DNA of 64,000 nt from Caldilineaceae bacterium (GTDB lineage: Bacteria; Chloroflexota; Anaerolineae; Caldilineales; Caldilineaceae), in contig JACKBC010000022.1 of assembly GCA_020634755.1 (NCBI GenBank), positions 39,172 to 103,171 of the forward strand, given 5' to 3'. Under the pieces are notes generated by a model. That model was not told the origin of the DNA. It did not search any database and saw only the letters and a program-made list of their open reading frames with translations. Below are positions 35,494 to 44,248 of this stretch, piece after piece. The translations under genes and the position numbers were made by a program. The first letter of the stretch is position 1. Each line of letters begins with the position of its first letter.

Positions 35494-35599
35494 AAGTGTA
35501 CTATTTGTTCATAACTCTTGTTTTCGAAGAGGGCGGAATAAGCATAGCTTAGATTATATCGACACTGTGCTTATTCCGCTTCACTTTTTCAAGCCTAGC

Positions 35600-35700
35600 A
35601 TTGAAACGCCAGTCTGCTAAGCAAAGTACGCTAAAGCGCACTAACTTCTAACCGGCTTGAGCCGGGTTCCTTTAGCAGACACCGATTTCAATCGGTGGGA
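35600..35700. repeat. REP-like repeat (family F, copy 2)
   Basis: GAAACGCCAGTCTGCTAAGC then AAAGTACGCTAAAGCGCACT is followed by the small palindromes CCGGCTTGAGCCGG and CCGATTTCAATCGG. It fills the gap between the acyltransferase and the second Wzy gene. Confidence 0.65.
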
Positions 35701-35718
35701 TTCAAATGTCAACGGAAC

Positions 35719-37242
35719 CTAGTGTGGCAAATATTTTGCATTTGTATAGGTTAGACTATTCCAGCCGACATCGCTTTTTTCCTGGATAAATGTCTTGTTT
35801 GAAAATGGTTGCCAGGAATATGCTGAGGCAAAACCAACAATCATCCAATATACCATTGCGATCTGTGGAACTTTAATATCATTTAGTTGTTGGTAAGACC
35901 ACATTGCGAGGAAAGCCAAAAGTACAGAGCCATTGATGACGCGTTGTTTGGCGTCAAGCTGTTTGTGAAATGTTAATTGGACTAGCCGAACCAAACAATA
36001 TATATTCAATGCAATGTAGATGCCAAGAGGGATAATTCCTCCCCTGTAAACATATTCTAGTGGCGTACTATGTGCTGAAAGTTCGAGCTCAGCATCATTG
36101 TTTAAGCCCCATCCCGCCTTCCAGGAAGTAATAGGCTCCCCGCTGCCTGTCCAGGGATGTACGGCTGCCTCTGCAATAACGAATCTCCATAGCGAAAGGC
36201 GCCCATTTGCCGTGAAAAATTCCTTTTGACCTCGTTCCCCCCACAATCCGTCAAGATTGGCCGCTACAACGTTGCGCAATGGTGTGACTAAAGTGATAGC
36301 AATTACAAAAATGCTCGTTGCTGCCATCAATAGCAATGCATTTAGAATAATTATTCTAGGCTTTAACCTAATTGGGAAACGCAGCAGCAAAAGTAGAAAA
36401 GTTAAAGTCATCAGTATTATTAAACCGGTGCGAAAAAAAGCCACTATGACACCTAGCCAGCTAAAGAGCAGCACTATCCATAGAAATTTAGACTTCCGCA
36501 TTATTGGTTGCGTCACCCATAATGTTGCAACTACGGCTGCAATAATAAGTAATACCATGGCCCCGTCATATGTACCCCATCCACGGTAGAAGCTCATTCC
36601 GCCAAGTTGGATTGTGCGAACTCCTTCAGTAAATCCAAATGATTGTTCAGCGAGATCCCGGCGCTCGAGGAATTTTTCACCGAGCGGTTGAAAAATCCCA
36701 AGATAATACTCCGAACTATTGCTTGATAGGAACGTACCGAAACTAGCCGTTTGTATCACTGCGACGATACTGTCCAAAATACAGCCAAAAAACAAAAATT
36801 GACCAAAATGAATTAAACGTTGTCCGGTCTGACCGTGGGCCAAGTATATTCCAACTATAATAGCAAGTGCATCAACGAGATATAGCCGGATTACATAGGT
36901 GCTTATTCTGCCCATGCTCCAATAGCTGCTGCGATTCACAAATGTGATTAAAGACATCCACAAGACTAGGATAATCGCAGGTATGACCACAAATATAATT
37001 CTTGGAGAAATCTGGAACTTTCCCGTTTTGATGGCATAAAGACTGTTCAAACCAACAAAGGCGAGAAGAAGAAGATGTACAAATAACACGTTCACATTGC
37101 CCGGTAGCAGGGCGGCAAAATCAAAGGCAAACATCAAATGAAACCCATAGAGTGCAACCAGCGCTTGCCGCATGCCATAGCGGGGTACGAGCCATAGCAA
37201 TGCAATGAAGGTCGGCACCAGAAAGAGCAAATATCCACGCAT
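35719..37242 (-). CDS. Second O-antigen ligase/polymerase-like membrane protein (Wzy)
   Basis: This 507-residue polytopic protein has about eleven to twelve helices. Landmarks are VAFFRTGLIILMTLTFLLLL in the middle, a large loop with ERGQKEFFTANGRLSLWRFV and HPWTGSGEPITSWKAG, and ELELSAHSTPLEYVYRGGII, matching the Wzy/WaaL pattern of a conserved His in the outer loop. It probably polymerises lipid-linked repeat units made by this cassette. It overlaps nothing and is followed by the acyltransferase. It is not closely alike in sequence to the protein at 25963, so the two may serve different polymers. Confidence 0.82.
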   Translation of the reverse strand: MRGYLLFLVPTFIALLWLVPRYGMRQALVALYGFHLMFAFDFAALLPGNVNVLFVHLLLLAFVGLNSLYAIKTGKFQISPRIIFVVIPAIILVLWMSLITFVNRSSYWSMGRISTYVIRLYLVDALAIIVGIYLAHGQTGQRLIHFGQFLFFGCILDSIVAVIQTASFGTFLSSNSSEYYLGIFQPLGEKFLERRDLAEQSFGFTEGVRTIQLGGMSFYRGWGTYDGAMVLLIIAAVVATLWVTQPIMRKSKFLWIVLLFSWLGVIVAFFRTGLIILMTLTFLLLLLRFPIRLKPRIIILNALLLMAATSIFVIAITLVTPLRNVVAANLDGLWGERGQKEFFTANGRLSLWRFVIAEAAVHPWTGSGEPITSWKAGWGLNNDAELELSAHSTPLEYVYRGGIIPLGIYIALNIYCLVRLVQLTFHKQLDAKQRVINGSVLLAFLAMWSYQQLNDIKVPQIAMVYWMIVGFASAYSWQPFSNKTFIQEKSDVGWNSLTYTNAKYLPH

Positions 37243-37258
37243 AGATAATTCCTACAAA

Positions 37259-38308
37259 TTAATCGGATTCGCGCTGAATGGTGATCCATTCAATAGCAGC
37301 ATCTCGGTTTTTTCCATCTATCACATTGTCATTCTTAAATTCAATGTGAAGCATATGAATACCTTTTTGTAGCATGATGAGATGTGAAAATACCTCCCAA
37401 GAATTATCTCCCTTTTGCAAATCTATATTATCTATCAACGTCTCATCAATGCGCAGCTGCATCAGCACCGGAGGAGGCGAGCTATGTTGCAGATTAACAG
37501 AAATATCATACCATCCTTCTGTAGCTGCATTAAAAAACATACCAACTTCGCCATTCCACAACATATAGCCAATTCTTTGCGTCATGCGTGATGAACTGTT
37601 TCCCAACGCTGTGCCATAGGTCACGAGTCCGATGCCTGGAATATCTCCAATCTCCGAGAGCCAAAATAGTTCTTGCCCGGCAACTGTTACACGCTCTGAG
37701 ACTGGGTAAATCTTGAATGATTGGCCATAGTCTCTCAAATTGGTTATAAGCTCGTCCGCATCCTTGTGTCTACTAATGGCCCCCGTAATTGCTTGGCGAA
37801 AGGCTAATGATTTTTGCAAACCAGGGTTGAAGCGGATCGCTCGTGTAAACCACTTATACGCATCGCCGTACATGTGCATATGTAGCGCATCGTCGCCATT
37901 TTTTATCATCTTTTCTGGGGAAATACCCAGATATATCCACTCTGCCTTTTCCTGCTGCGGTTTTTTGCTGAGGCCATACATATCAGCAAGTTCCTCACGT
38001 ATCCAACGGCTAGTGGGTGATAGATTTAACGCTCTCTTATAAGATTCTGCGGCGGCGGCATAGTCTCCCTGTAAATACGCTATTTCTGCTTGGCGAATCA
38101 ATATATCAAGTGTCTCATAACCAGATTCAACCGAGAGATTGAACATCTGCCTGGCCAATTCCACAGAATCATTTTCTCCTGGTCGCAATTGGCCGTCTAG
38201 TAAAAAAATGTTCCCTAAATTTATGTATAGCCTGCTCACGATGGTAGAAGCATTTAACACACAAAATAGAAGTATGCAGCTTGTGCTTAAGAGCTGAGAC
38301 CGGACCAT
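37259..38308 (-). CDS. Secreted or anchored TPR protein with C-terminal beta domain
   Basis: This 349-residue protein has an N-terminal hydrophobic segment (LLSTSCILLFCVLNASTIVS), a signal peptide or anchor. TPR-like helices follow at about 45-175 (AEIAYLQGDYAAAAESYKRA, ALHMHMYGDAYKWFTRAIRF). The C-terminal 150 residues (MFFNAATEGWYDISVNLQ, VFSHLIMLQKGIHMLHIEFK) look like a carbohydrate-binding jelly-roll. It starts 16 bases upstream of the Wzy gene and likely shares its transcript. Similar TPR proteins accompany Wzy in other bacteria, so a helper in polymer assembly is plausible. Not a family I can name. Confidence 0.65.
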   Translation of the reverse strand: MVRSQLLSTSCILLFCVLNASTIVSRLYINLGNIFLLDGQLRPGENDSVELARQMFNLSVESGYETLDILIRQAEIAYLQGDYAAAAESYKRALNLSPTSRWIREELADMYGLSKKPQQEKAEWIYLGISPEKMIKNGDDALHMHMYGDAYKWFTRAIRFNPGLQKSLAFRQAITGAISRHKDADELITNLRDYGQSFKIYPVSERVTVAGQELFWLSEIGDIPGIGLVTYGTALGNSSSRMTQRIGYMLWNGEVGMFFNAATEGWYDISVNLQHSSPPPVLMQLRIDETLIDNIDLQKGDNSWEVFSHLIMLQKGIHMLHIEFKNDNVIDGKNRDAAIEWITIQRESD

Positions 38309-38349
38309 AATTTCATCTTAGTTTGATTAGCAGGAAACAACGCAATTCA

Positions 38350-39300
38350 TTACGGAACAAAATTAAAATGGCGCGAGCGGGGAATACCAACCCAGTCCCA
38401 CGAGATAAAGACGGCTTGCGAATTAGGTTCACACAGTTTTCCATCTTGCGTCACCCCAAAAATATCATAGTTGTTTTCTAATAGAAATTTTTGCGTCTCT
38501 TTGGTACTTGGCAGATCTTGCACTGCCTCTACAATGATGATGGGTTGATATTTTGCAATAAGATTTTGTGCGCCTTGCAACACAAATGGCTCGCCACCTT
38601 GTACGTCTATTTTGATCAAGTTTACATGATCCACCTGGGGCATAAACGAATCCAACGTGGTGACTTCCACTTTGTGTGAAATCGTATTGCGCTGGGCGCG
38701 ATCAAGTTCAATTTCGCTTTGTAATGCATTGTCGCTATTTTCATCCTGATTGATGATAAAATTTTGTTCGCCAACTTGGTTGGCGACTGCATACGGATAA
38801 AGCTCTACAAAAGATTCTGCATTATTTTGAGAAACATTATGCTGCAAGAGTGAAAAATTATCTGTAAAAGGTTCAAAGCTATGAATAACACCAGACCATC
38901 CATTTTGTTTTAAGATATATGCTGTAATCGTTGTGAAAAGCCCATGATGGGCCCCTACATCAAACATGACAAAATCAGGTTCAATACAGTTGGCAAGAAA
39001 TTGGATGAGATGATATTCGATTTCGCCTACATAATACCCATGAAGGGCCATGTCTGTTCCATAGCTGCGAAAGCGTATCTGATCATGAAAAATTGTAAAA
39101 TCTTGTGGGATATTCTGAATAAAGGTCTTATGAATGGTTTTAAGCAGAAATGGCTTCCAATGAAACTGGGTATCATGCTGCAATACAGGTGAGAGATGGT
39201 AATACCAGCGTAATGGTCGACGGAGATGTTTCGTAAGAGGAAGAAGTGGATAGTCAGCGCGAACATAAGAATAATAGAATTTTTTGATTAATGATTTCAT
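38350..39300 (-). CDS. FkbM family methyltransferase (second)
   Basis: This 316-residue protein has motif I FVMFDVGAHHGLFTTITAYI, HSFEPFTDNFSLLQHNVSQN for SAM binding, and VNLIKIDVQGGEPFVLQGAQ, the FkbM signature. The N-terminal 90 residues (FYYSYVRADYPLLPLTKHLR) form an extension seen in several capsule-cluster FkbM proteins. It is predicted to O-methylate a sugar. Codon use is AT-rich like its neighbours. The two FkbM proteins differ enough that they probably act at different positions. Confidence 0.85.
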   Translation of the reverse strand: MKSLIKKFYYSYVRADYPLLPLTKHLRRPLRWYYHLSPVLQHDTQFHWKPFLLKTIHKTFIQNIPQDFTIFHDQIRFRSYGTDMALHGYYVGEIEYHLIQFLANCIEPDFVMFDVGAHHGLFTTITAYILKQNGWSGVIHSFEPFTDNFSLLQHNVSQNNAESFVELYPYAVANQVGEQNFIINQDENSDNALQSEIELDRAQRNTISHKVEVTTLDSFMPQVDHVNLIKIDVQGGEPFVLQGAQNLIAKYQPIIIVEAVQDLPSTKETQKFLLENNYDIFGVTQDGKLCEPNSQAVFISWDWVGIPRSRHFNFVP

Positions 39301-39581
39301 TGCAATCCATATCTATTACTATGGGGGATATATGAAAAAATTTCGCTCTCTGTGATAATACGAAGAGTAAACCACTGTTTTCAAGTAAGGATCCATTGAT
39401 AAATTCAGATTTAAATCCTGTCGTTGCCCCTAGCAGATTGGTTTGGCACAAAGAACTTACGAACAGACAATCGGTGTATAGCAGAATATCACAACTTGCA
39501 CAGTGCCTATAAATACCAAGAATGACCAGAGTAGTCATCAATCATGTCATTCATGTTCCGTTGTGTTCGTGTAACTTCTCA

Positions 39582-41066
39582 TCACAACTGATTCGGATGC
39601 AACTTATGTACAATCTGATTAATTATCAAGCGCGGTTCAAGCTTTTGTGCTCTTATAAACCATATACACAATAATATGGATTGAATCGCCACAATGGCAA
39701 TCTGATACTCAAATTGCCCTACAAATGGAGACATGGACAAAATACATGCAGCTCCTAAAATGGCTGTCGGCACGCTGATCCATGTAAAAGCTAAGTCAAG
39801 CCTAATTCCATAACAATGTAGACTTATGACTGTAAGCAGTAACGTGCCCATATATACACTGTTTCCAATAATGCCCCCTACCATGCCAGTGTATAGTGCG
39901 CCAACACTAATTGCAACTAGTGAAAGAAATCCACTGACTGTGACAATGATCATATTTAGCCGTACGCGATTCGAACCTAATAAGATAAAATAACCCACTG
40001 CATTCAGGGAATATAAGGAATAAATCACAATGGCAATGCGAAAGGCTAGCAGATTCAGCGCCGTCGTCGCTTGCGACATGACCACGTTCAAAATAAAGGG
40101 CGCAAAGATCAGCATGGCACTGCCTAAACCAAAAGCTACAAATGCATTTATCTGCAGAGCCTGCTGAATTTTCTCCTGAATGGCTGAAGTCACCGCACGC
40201 TCTGTCGACGCGTGATGGGCCACCGTAGGTAGAAGCGGTTGCGTAGGCAGGGCTGAGATAAAATTGATTTGTCGGGTCATATCAGTAATTCCGCCATAGA
40301 TACCCAGATCCAAAGGAGTGAGGATGGCGCCAATCGCCAGACGGTCAAATTGGCCAAAAAAGGTGCCGCCGATCGAACTGAGCCAGGTCATTAAGCTATA
40401 GCGAAAGACAGGTCCAAATTGACGCCACTTTAAGCGAAAGCGGAGCTGCGTTTGCTGCAAGCGTAACCAGACAATCGTGCCCAGTGCCACCAACACCGCC
40501 AGGCTCACCAGCGCCTGCCAGTACATCATTTGCACAATGTTCCCACCCCTCCATGCCACCAGAAGCAAGCCCCCTCGAAACAGAATGGCTTGAGCTATAT
40601 TGAATAGATTAATAGTATCATAGCGGCCATATGCTTGTTCGACGCCTACAAACACCTGCTGAATCATACGTGTCCAGGCTACTGCGCCACCAATCTGGAC
40701 GGCCTGAATGGCGATTTCCTTTTGGTCAATACTTAGGTTAGGGAAAAATTTTACTAGATTTCCGGCGCCAAACCACATAGCGACAAACGCACAAGTGGCC
40801 AACGCAAACATGGTACCCAAAATAATTGTGTAGTGTTCTGCAAAGGCTATGTTGTCTTGATTAGCCAAATCTCCACTTAAAAAAAAAGTGGCCGATATAG
40901 ATAATCCTGCTTCAGCCAGAATAATCACCGATACCGCAGCGGAAACTAAAGTCCATATACCATACTGTTCAATACCAATTAATCGAATAAGAATTGGAAC
41001 CGAAATAATTGCTAACCCTATTCTAAAGACTCCACCGATAAAGTTATATAACCCATTTTTGATCAT
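39582..41066 (-). CDS. Polysaccharide repeat-unit flippase (Wzx, MOP superfamily)
   Basis: This 494-residue protein has about twelve to fourteen helices. LYNFIGGVFRIGLAIISVPI, IGIEQYGIWTLVSAAVSVII and AGLSISATFFLSGDLANQDN form the conserved opening of Wzx/RfbX proteins. WLSSIGGTFFGQFDRLAIGA, a loop that lines the transport path, and the last hydrophobic stretch complete the fold. It moves undecaprenyl-PP-linked repeat units across the membrane. It is the only full-size flippase in the window. It is seven bases from the GDP-fucose synthase gene, which precedes it in the transcript. Confidence 0.88.
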   Translation of the reverse strand: MIKNGLYNFIGGVFRIGLAIISVPILIRLIGIEQYGIWTLVSAAVSVIILAEAGLSISATFFLSGDLANQDNIAFAEHYTIILGTMFALATCAFVAMWFGAGNLVKFFPNLSIDQKEIAIQAVQIGGAVAWTRMIQQVFVGVEQAYGRYDTINLFNIAQAILFRGGLLLVAWRGGNIVQMMYWQALVSLAVLVALGTIVWLRLQQTQLRFRLKWRQFGPVFRYSLMTWLSSIGGTFFGQFDRLAIGAILTPLDLGIYGGITDMTRQINFISALPTQPLLPTVAHHASTERAVTSAIQEKIQQALQINAFVAFGLGSAMLIFAPFILNVVMSQATTALNLLAFRIAIVIYSLYSLNAVGYFILLGSNRVRLNMIIVTVSGFLSLVAISVGALYTGMVGGIIGNSVYMGTLLLTVISLHCYGIRLDLAFTWISVPTAILGAACILSMSPFVGQFEYQIAIVAIQSILLCIWFIRAQKLEPRLIINQIVHKLHPNQL

Positions 41067-41072
41067 GTGCAG

Positions 41073-42083
41073 CTATTTTGAGTTTAGACACGTATTGCTT
41101 TTGTACCAGTTAATTGTTTCGCGCAGGCCATCTTCAAATTTCGTTGTTGCCTCGAATCCAAAAAACTCTTTCGCCCTCTCTATATTTAATTTCCGCCGTG
41201 GCTGACCGTTGGGTTTTGACACATCCCATTCAATGGTTCCCTTAAACCCACTCAAGTGAGCAATAGTTTCGGTTAACTCGCGGATACTAATTTCATTGCT
41301 GCTTCCCAAATTTACAGGCGCACTTTGGTTATATCTTTCCGTTGCCAACAAGATACCTTCAGCTGCATCCTTCACATATATAAACTCTCGGGTTGGAGAA
41401 CCATCTCCCCATGCAATAATGTGTGGTGCATTAAGCTGTTTTGCCTCGTAGCATTTACGGATGAGTGCAGGGATGACATGCGAACTCTCTGGGTCAAAAT
41501 TATCGCGAGGTCCATATAAGTTTACGGGCAATAGAAAAATCGAATTAAAGCCATACTGCTCCCGATAAGTTTGGCTTTGTACGAGCATCATTTTCTTGGC
41601 CAGACCATAGGGTGCGTTGGTTTCTTCTGGATAACCTGACCATAAATCATCTTCCCTAAAGGGGATGGCTGCATATTTAGGATAGGAGCAAACTGTCCCA
41701 ATTGCCACGAATTTGCCTACGCCGCTGAGCCAGCTTTCATGCAACAATTGCACTCCCATCATCAAATTATCGTAAAAAAATTCGGCGGGATGTAAGCGGT
41801 TAGCGCCTATACCGCCAACATGTGCAGCAAGATGAATTACAATATCTACCGGCCCATTTGCTCCGTTCTGCGGATGCGAAGCGTCTGATAAGAGAGATTT
41901 TATTGCGTCCAGACTTCGAAGATCGTATTTTTCTTTGCGGGGCACTACTATTTCAGCCGCTCCGCGCTCAACCAATTTTTCGGTTACATATGAACCTAGG
42001 AAGCCAGCACCCCCTGTAATAATTACCCTTTTGCCTTTCCAGAACGTCTGACTGTCAAGCCACTTCGATTCATCTATATCCAT
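41073..42083 (-). CDS. fcl: GDP-L-fucose synthase
   Basis: This 336-residue extended short-chain reductase is predicted to epimerise and reduce GDP-4-keto-6-deoxymannose to GDP-L-fucose with NADPH. VIITGGAGFLGSYVTEKLVE binds the nucleotide, HLAAHVGGIGANR is the family block, FVAIGTVCSYPKYA holds the catalytic Ser/Cys segment and YGLAKKMMLVQSQTY holds Tyr-x3-Lys. WGDGSPTREFIYVKDAAEGI is also typical. ATG at 42083 is used; a TTG nine codons earlier has no ribosome site. Its substrate comes from gmd at 42233. It marks the right edge of the AT-rich block. Confidence 0.9.
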   Translation of the reverse strand: MDIDESKWLDSQTFWKGKRVIITGGAGFLGSYVTEKLVERGAAEIVVPRKEKYDLRSLDAIKSLLSDASHPQNGANGPVDIVIHLAAHVGGIGANRLHPAEFFYDNLMMGVQLLHESWLSGVGKFVAIGTVCSYPKYAAIPFREDDLWSGYPEETNAPYGLAKKMMLVQSQTYREQYGFNSIFLLPVNLYGPRDNFDPESSHVIPALIRKCYEAKQLNAPHIIAWGDGSPTREFIYVKDAAEGILLATERYNQSAPVNLGSSNEISIRELTETIAHLSGFKGTIEWDVSKPNGQPRRKLNIERAKEFFGFEATTKFEDGLRETINWYKSNTCLNSK

Positions 42084-42232
42084 GTCTATATACCATACTG
42101 CTAAAGTCAACGATGACCTATTTGTTTGTTCATTTCAAACTTGGTAAGTGATAAATATCTTGGTTCTTTATCTTATACGAATGTTCATGCTAAACAGATA
42201 CGTCAGTAAATGGAAAAAGTAGGTCAATGTCG

Positions 42233-43207
42233 TTAATTAATCCCATTCTCCTGCTGAAGTTCAGCCAGGTCGGCATCCACCATGAGCTGGACCAGCTGGC
42301 GAAAGTCGACGGTGGGCTCCCAGCCCAGCACGCGGCCGGCTTTCTCGGGGTTGCCTACTAACAGGTCGACCTCGGCGGGGCGATAGTAGCGGGGGTCCTG
42401 CACCACATAGTCGCGCCAGTCCATGTCCAAATAGCTAAAGGCTTCGCTGACAAATTCTTCCACGCTGTGGGTTTCGCCGGTGGCCACCACATAATCGTCG
42501 GGCGCATCCTGTTGCAGCATGAGCCACATGGCGCGCACATAGTCGGCGGCATAGCCCCAATCGCGGCGCGCATCCAAGTTGCCCAGCCGCAGCTCGCTGG
42601 CCAGCCCCAGCTTGATTTTGGCCACGGCGTTGGTGATTTTGTGCGTCACAAATTCCAGGCCGCGGCGCGGGCTTTCATGATTAAACAGAATGCCCGAACA
42701 GGCAAACATGTCGTAACTTTCACGATAGTTTACGGTGATCCAGTGGCCATAGACTTTGGCCACGCCATAGGGGCTGCGGGGGTAGAAAGGCGTGCTTTCG
42801 CGCTGCGGCACTTCCACCACTTTGCCAAACATTTCGCTGCTGCTGGCCTGGTAAAAGCGAATGGTGGGGTCGACCAGGCGGATGGCATCCAGCATGCGCG
42901 TGACGCCCAGGGCGGTGAATTCACCGGTGAGTACGGGCTGGGTAAAGCTGGTGGGCACAAAGCTTTGGGCGGCCAGGTTGTATACTTCCTGCGGACGATA
43001 GTCCTGCAAGATGCCGATGAGGCTCATCTGGTCCAGCAGGTCGCCCTGCACGATTTCGATTTTGTCTTGAATGTGGGTCAAGCGGTCAAAGTTGATGGTG
43101 CTGGTGCGCCGCACCATGCCGATTACGGTGTAGCCTTGCTCCAGTAGTAACTCAGCCAGATAGCTGCCGTCTTGACCAGTCACACCGGTAATGAGGGCGG
43201 TTGGCAT
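42233..43207 (-). CDS. gmd: GDP-mannose 4,6-dehydratase
   Basis: This 324-residue enzyme makes GDP-4-keto-6-deoxymannose from GDP-mannose with bound NADP. ALITGVTGQDGSYLAELLLE is the coenzyme loop, FYQASSSEMFGKVVEVPQRE contains the catalytic Thr/Ser-Glu region, YPRSPYGVAKVYGHWITVNY holds Tyr-x3-Lys, and NHESPRRGLEFVTHKITNAV is the GDP-sugar binding block. ATG at 43207 has AGGAG eight bases upstream. The product is the branch point for fcl (41073), rmd (43218) and possibly the aminotransferase (44249). Ten bases separate it from rmd. It is clearly GC-richer than fcl. Confidence 0.95.
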   Translation of the reverse strand: MPTALITGVTGQDGSYLAELLLEQGYTVIGMVRRTSTINFDRLTHIQDKIEIVQGDLLDQMSLIGILQDYRPQEVYNLAAQSFVPTSFTQPVLTGEFTALGVTRMLDAIRLVDPTIRFYQASSSEMFGKVVEVPQRESTPFYPRSPYGVAKVYGHWITVNYRESYDMFACSGILFNHESPRRGLEFVTHKITNAVAKIKLGLASELRLGNLDARRDWGYAADYVRAMWLMLQQDAPDDYVVATGETHSVEEFVSEAFSYLDMDWRDYVVQDPRYYRPAEVDLLVGNPEKAGRVLGWEPTVDFRQLVQLMVDADLAELQQENGIN

Positions 43208-43217
43208 GTTTGCTCTC

Positions 43218-44210
43218 CTAATCTTTTTGCACGTTCTTGCGCCAATAGTCCAGCAGGTCGCGCAAGGTTTCTTGAATCTGCCTTTGGGGCTGCCAGCCGG
43301 TGGCGGCCACGAGTCGCCGGTTGTCACAAATGCTCATGGGCACATCGCTGGGACGCAGCCGATGGGGGTCCAGCTGAATTTCCACACGGGCCGTGGAGAG
43401 CGCCAGCAGCGTGTCCAGCACATATTGGGCAGAGTGGCTTTGGCCGCTGCCCACGTTATAAACGGCGCCGGCCTGGCCCCGGTTCACCAGCAGCCAATAG
43501 GCGCGCACCACATCGCGCACGTCGGTAAAGTCGCGCTGCGCTTCCAAATTCCCCACTTGGACGACTGGCGGACGCTGGCCGGCTTCGATTTCGGCCAGCT
43601 GGCGGGCAAAGGCGCTGGCCACAAAATCATCGGCCTGACCGGGACCAATGTGATTAAAGCTGCGGGCGCGCACGGTGGGCAATTGGTGGCTGTTCCAATA
43701 TTGGAGCGCCATGGCGTCCTGGGCAATTTTGCTGACGCCATAGGGATTGTTGGGGCGGAAGGGGGTCTCTTCATCAATGGGCAAGTCGCTTGGCTGAATC
43801 AGTCCGTAGACCTCATTGGACGTCACAATCAGCGTGCGGCAGGTGGGCTGCCAGCGGCGCAGCGCTTCCAGCAGATGCAGCTGGCACTGGATGTTCAGCT
43901 CATAGGTGGTCCACGGCTGCTGCCAACTTCCCCCCACATCGCTCCACGCGGCCAGGTGCAACAGCATATCTGGCTGCACGCTTTGAATCAGTTCGCTAAC
44001 CCACAGCGCATTGCGCAGATCCCCCCGGTGCAGCGTCAGCTGCTCCCGCAGGTGTTGAATCCGATGCTCGTGGCGATGGATGACCCCATGCACGTCAAGC
44101 GGCTGTGCGTCACCCTCCGGCTTGTTTTGCTCATCCACCAAGCCATTCAGCAGATAGTTGGCCAGATGGCTCCCCGCAAAGCCCGCAATCCCCGTTAAAA
44201 GAATACGCAA
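43218..44210 (-). CDS. rmd: GDP-4-keto-6-deoxy-D-mannose reductase (GDP-D-rhamnose forming)
   Basis: This 330-residue extended SDR protein has RILLTGIAGFAGSHLANYLL for coenzyme, LLHLAAWSDVGGSWQQPWTT, LIVTSNEVYGLIQPSDLPID, and NPYGVSKIAQDAMALQYWNS with Tyr-x3-Lys. RARSFNHIGPGQADDFVAS, NLEAQRDFTDVRDVVRAYWL and LDPHRLRPSDVP are recognisable Rmd blocks. It reduces the Gmd product to GDP-D-rhamnose. The start is TTG at 44210 with AGGAGA seven bases upstream; no in-frame ATG fits better. Position next to gmd supports the call, though other NDP-sugar epimerases are possible. Confidence 0.82.
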   Translation of the reverse strand: MRILLTGIAGFAGSHLANYLLNGLVDEQNKPEGDAQPLDVHGVIHRHEHRIQHLREQLTLHRGDLRNALWVSELIQSVQPDMLLHLAAWSDVGGSWQQPWTTYELNIQCQLHLLEALRRWQPTCRTLIVTSNEVYGLIQPSDLPIDEETPFRPNNPYGVSKIAQDAMALQYWNSHQLPTVRARSFNHIGPGQADDFVASAFARQLAEIEAGQRPPVVQVGNLEAQRDFTDVRDVVRAYWLLVNRGQAGAVYNVGSGQSHSAQYVLDTLLALSTARVEIQLDPHRLRPSDVPMSICDNRRLVAATGWQPQRQIQETLRDLLDYWRKNVQKD

Positions 44211-44248
44211 AAAAATCTCCTAAGATTAGGCCAAAATTGAACGTCTCC

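Noticed and set aside
39254..39541. 95-codon minus-strand frame
   Set aside because: It overlaps the start of the FkbM gene, has no motif and sits in AT-rich intergenic DNA.
41073..42110. Longer GDP-fucose synthase start at TTG 42110
   Set aside because: No ribosome site there; ATG at 42083 gives the usual length before the coenzyme loop.
42467..43147. 226-codon open frame on the + strand
   Set aside because: It is antisense to gmd; the His/Gly/Val-rich product is typical of a shadow frame.
43191..44198. 335-codon open frame on the + strand
   Set aside because: It is exactly antisense to rmd, has no ribosome site or family motif, and reflects codon bias of the real gene.
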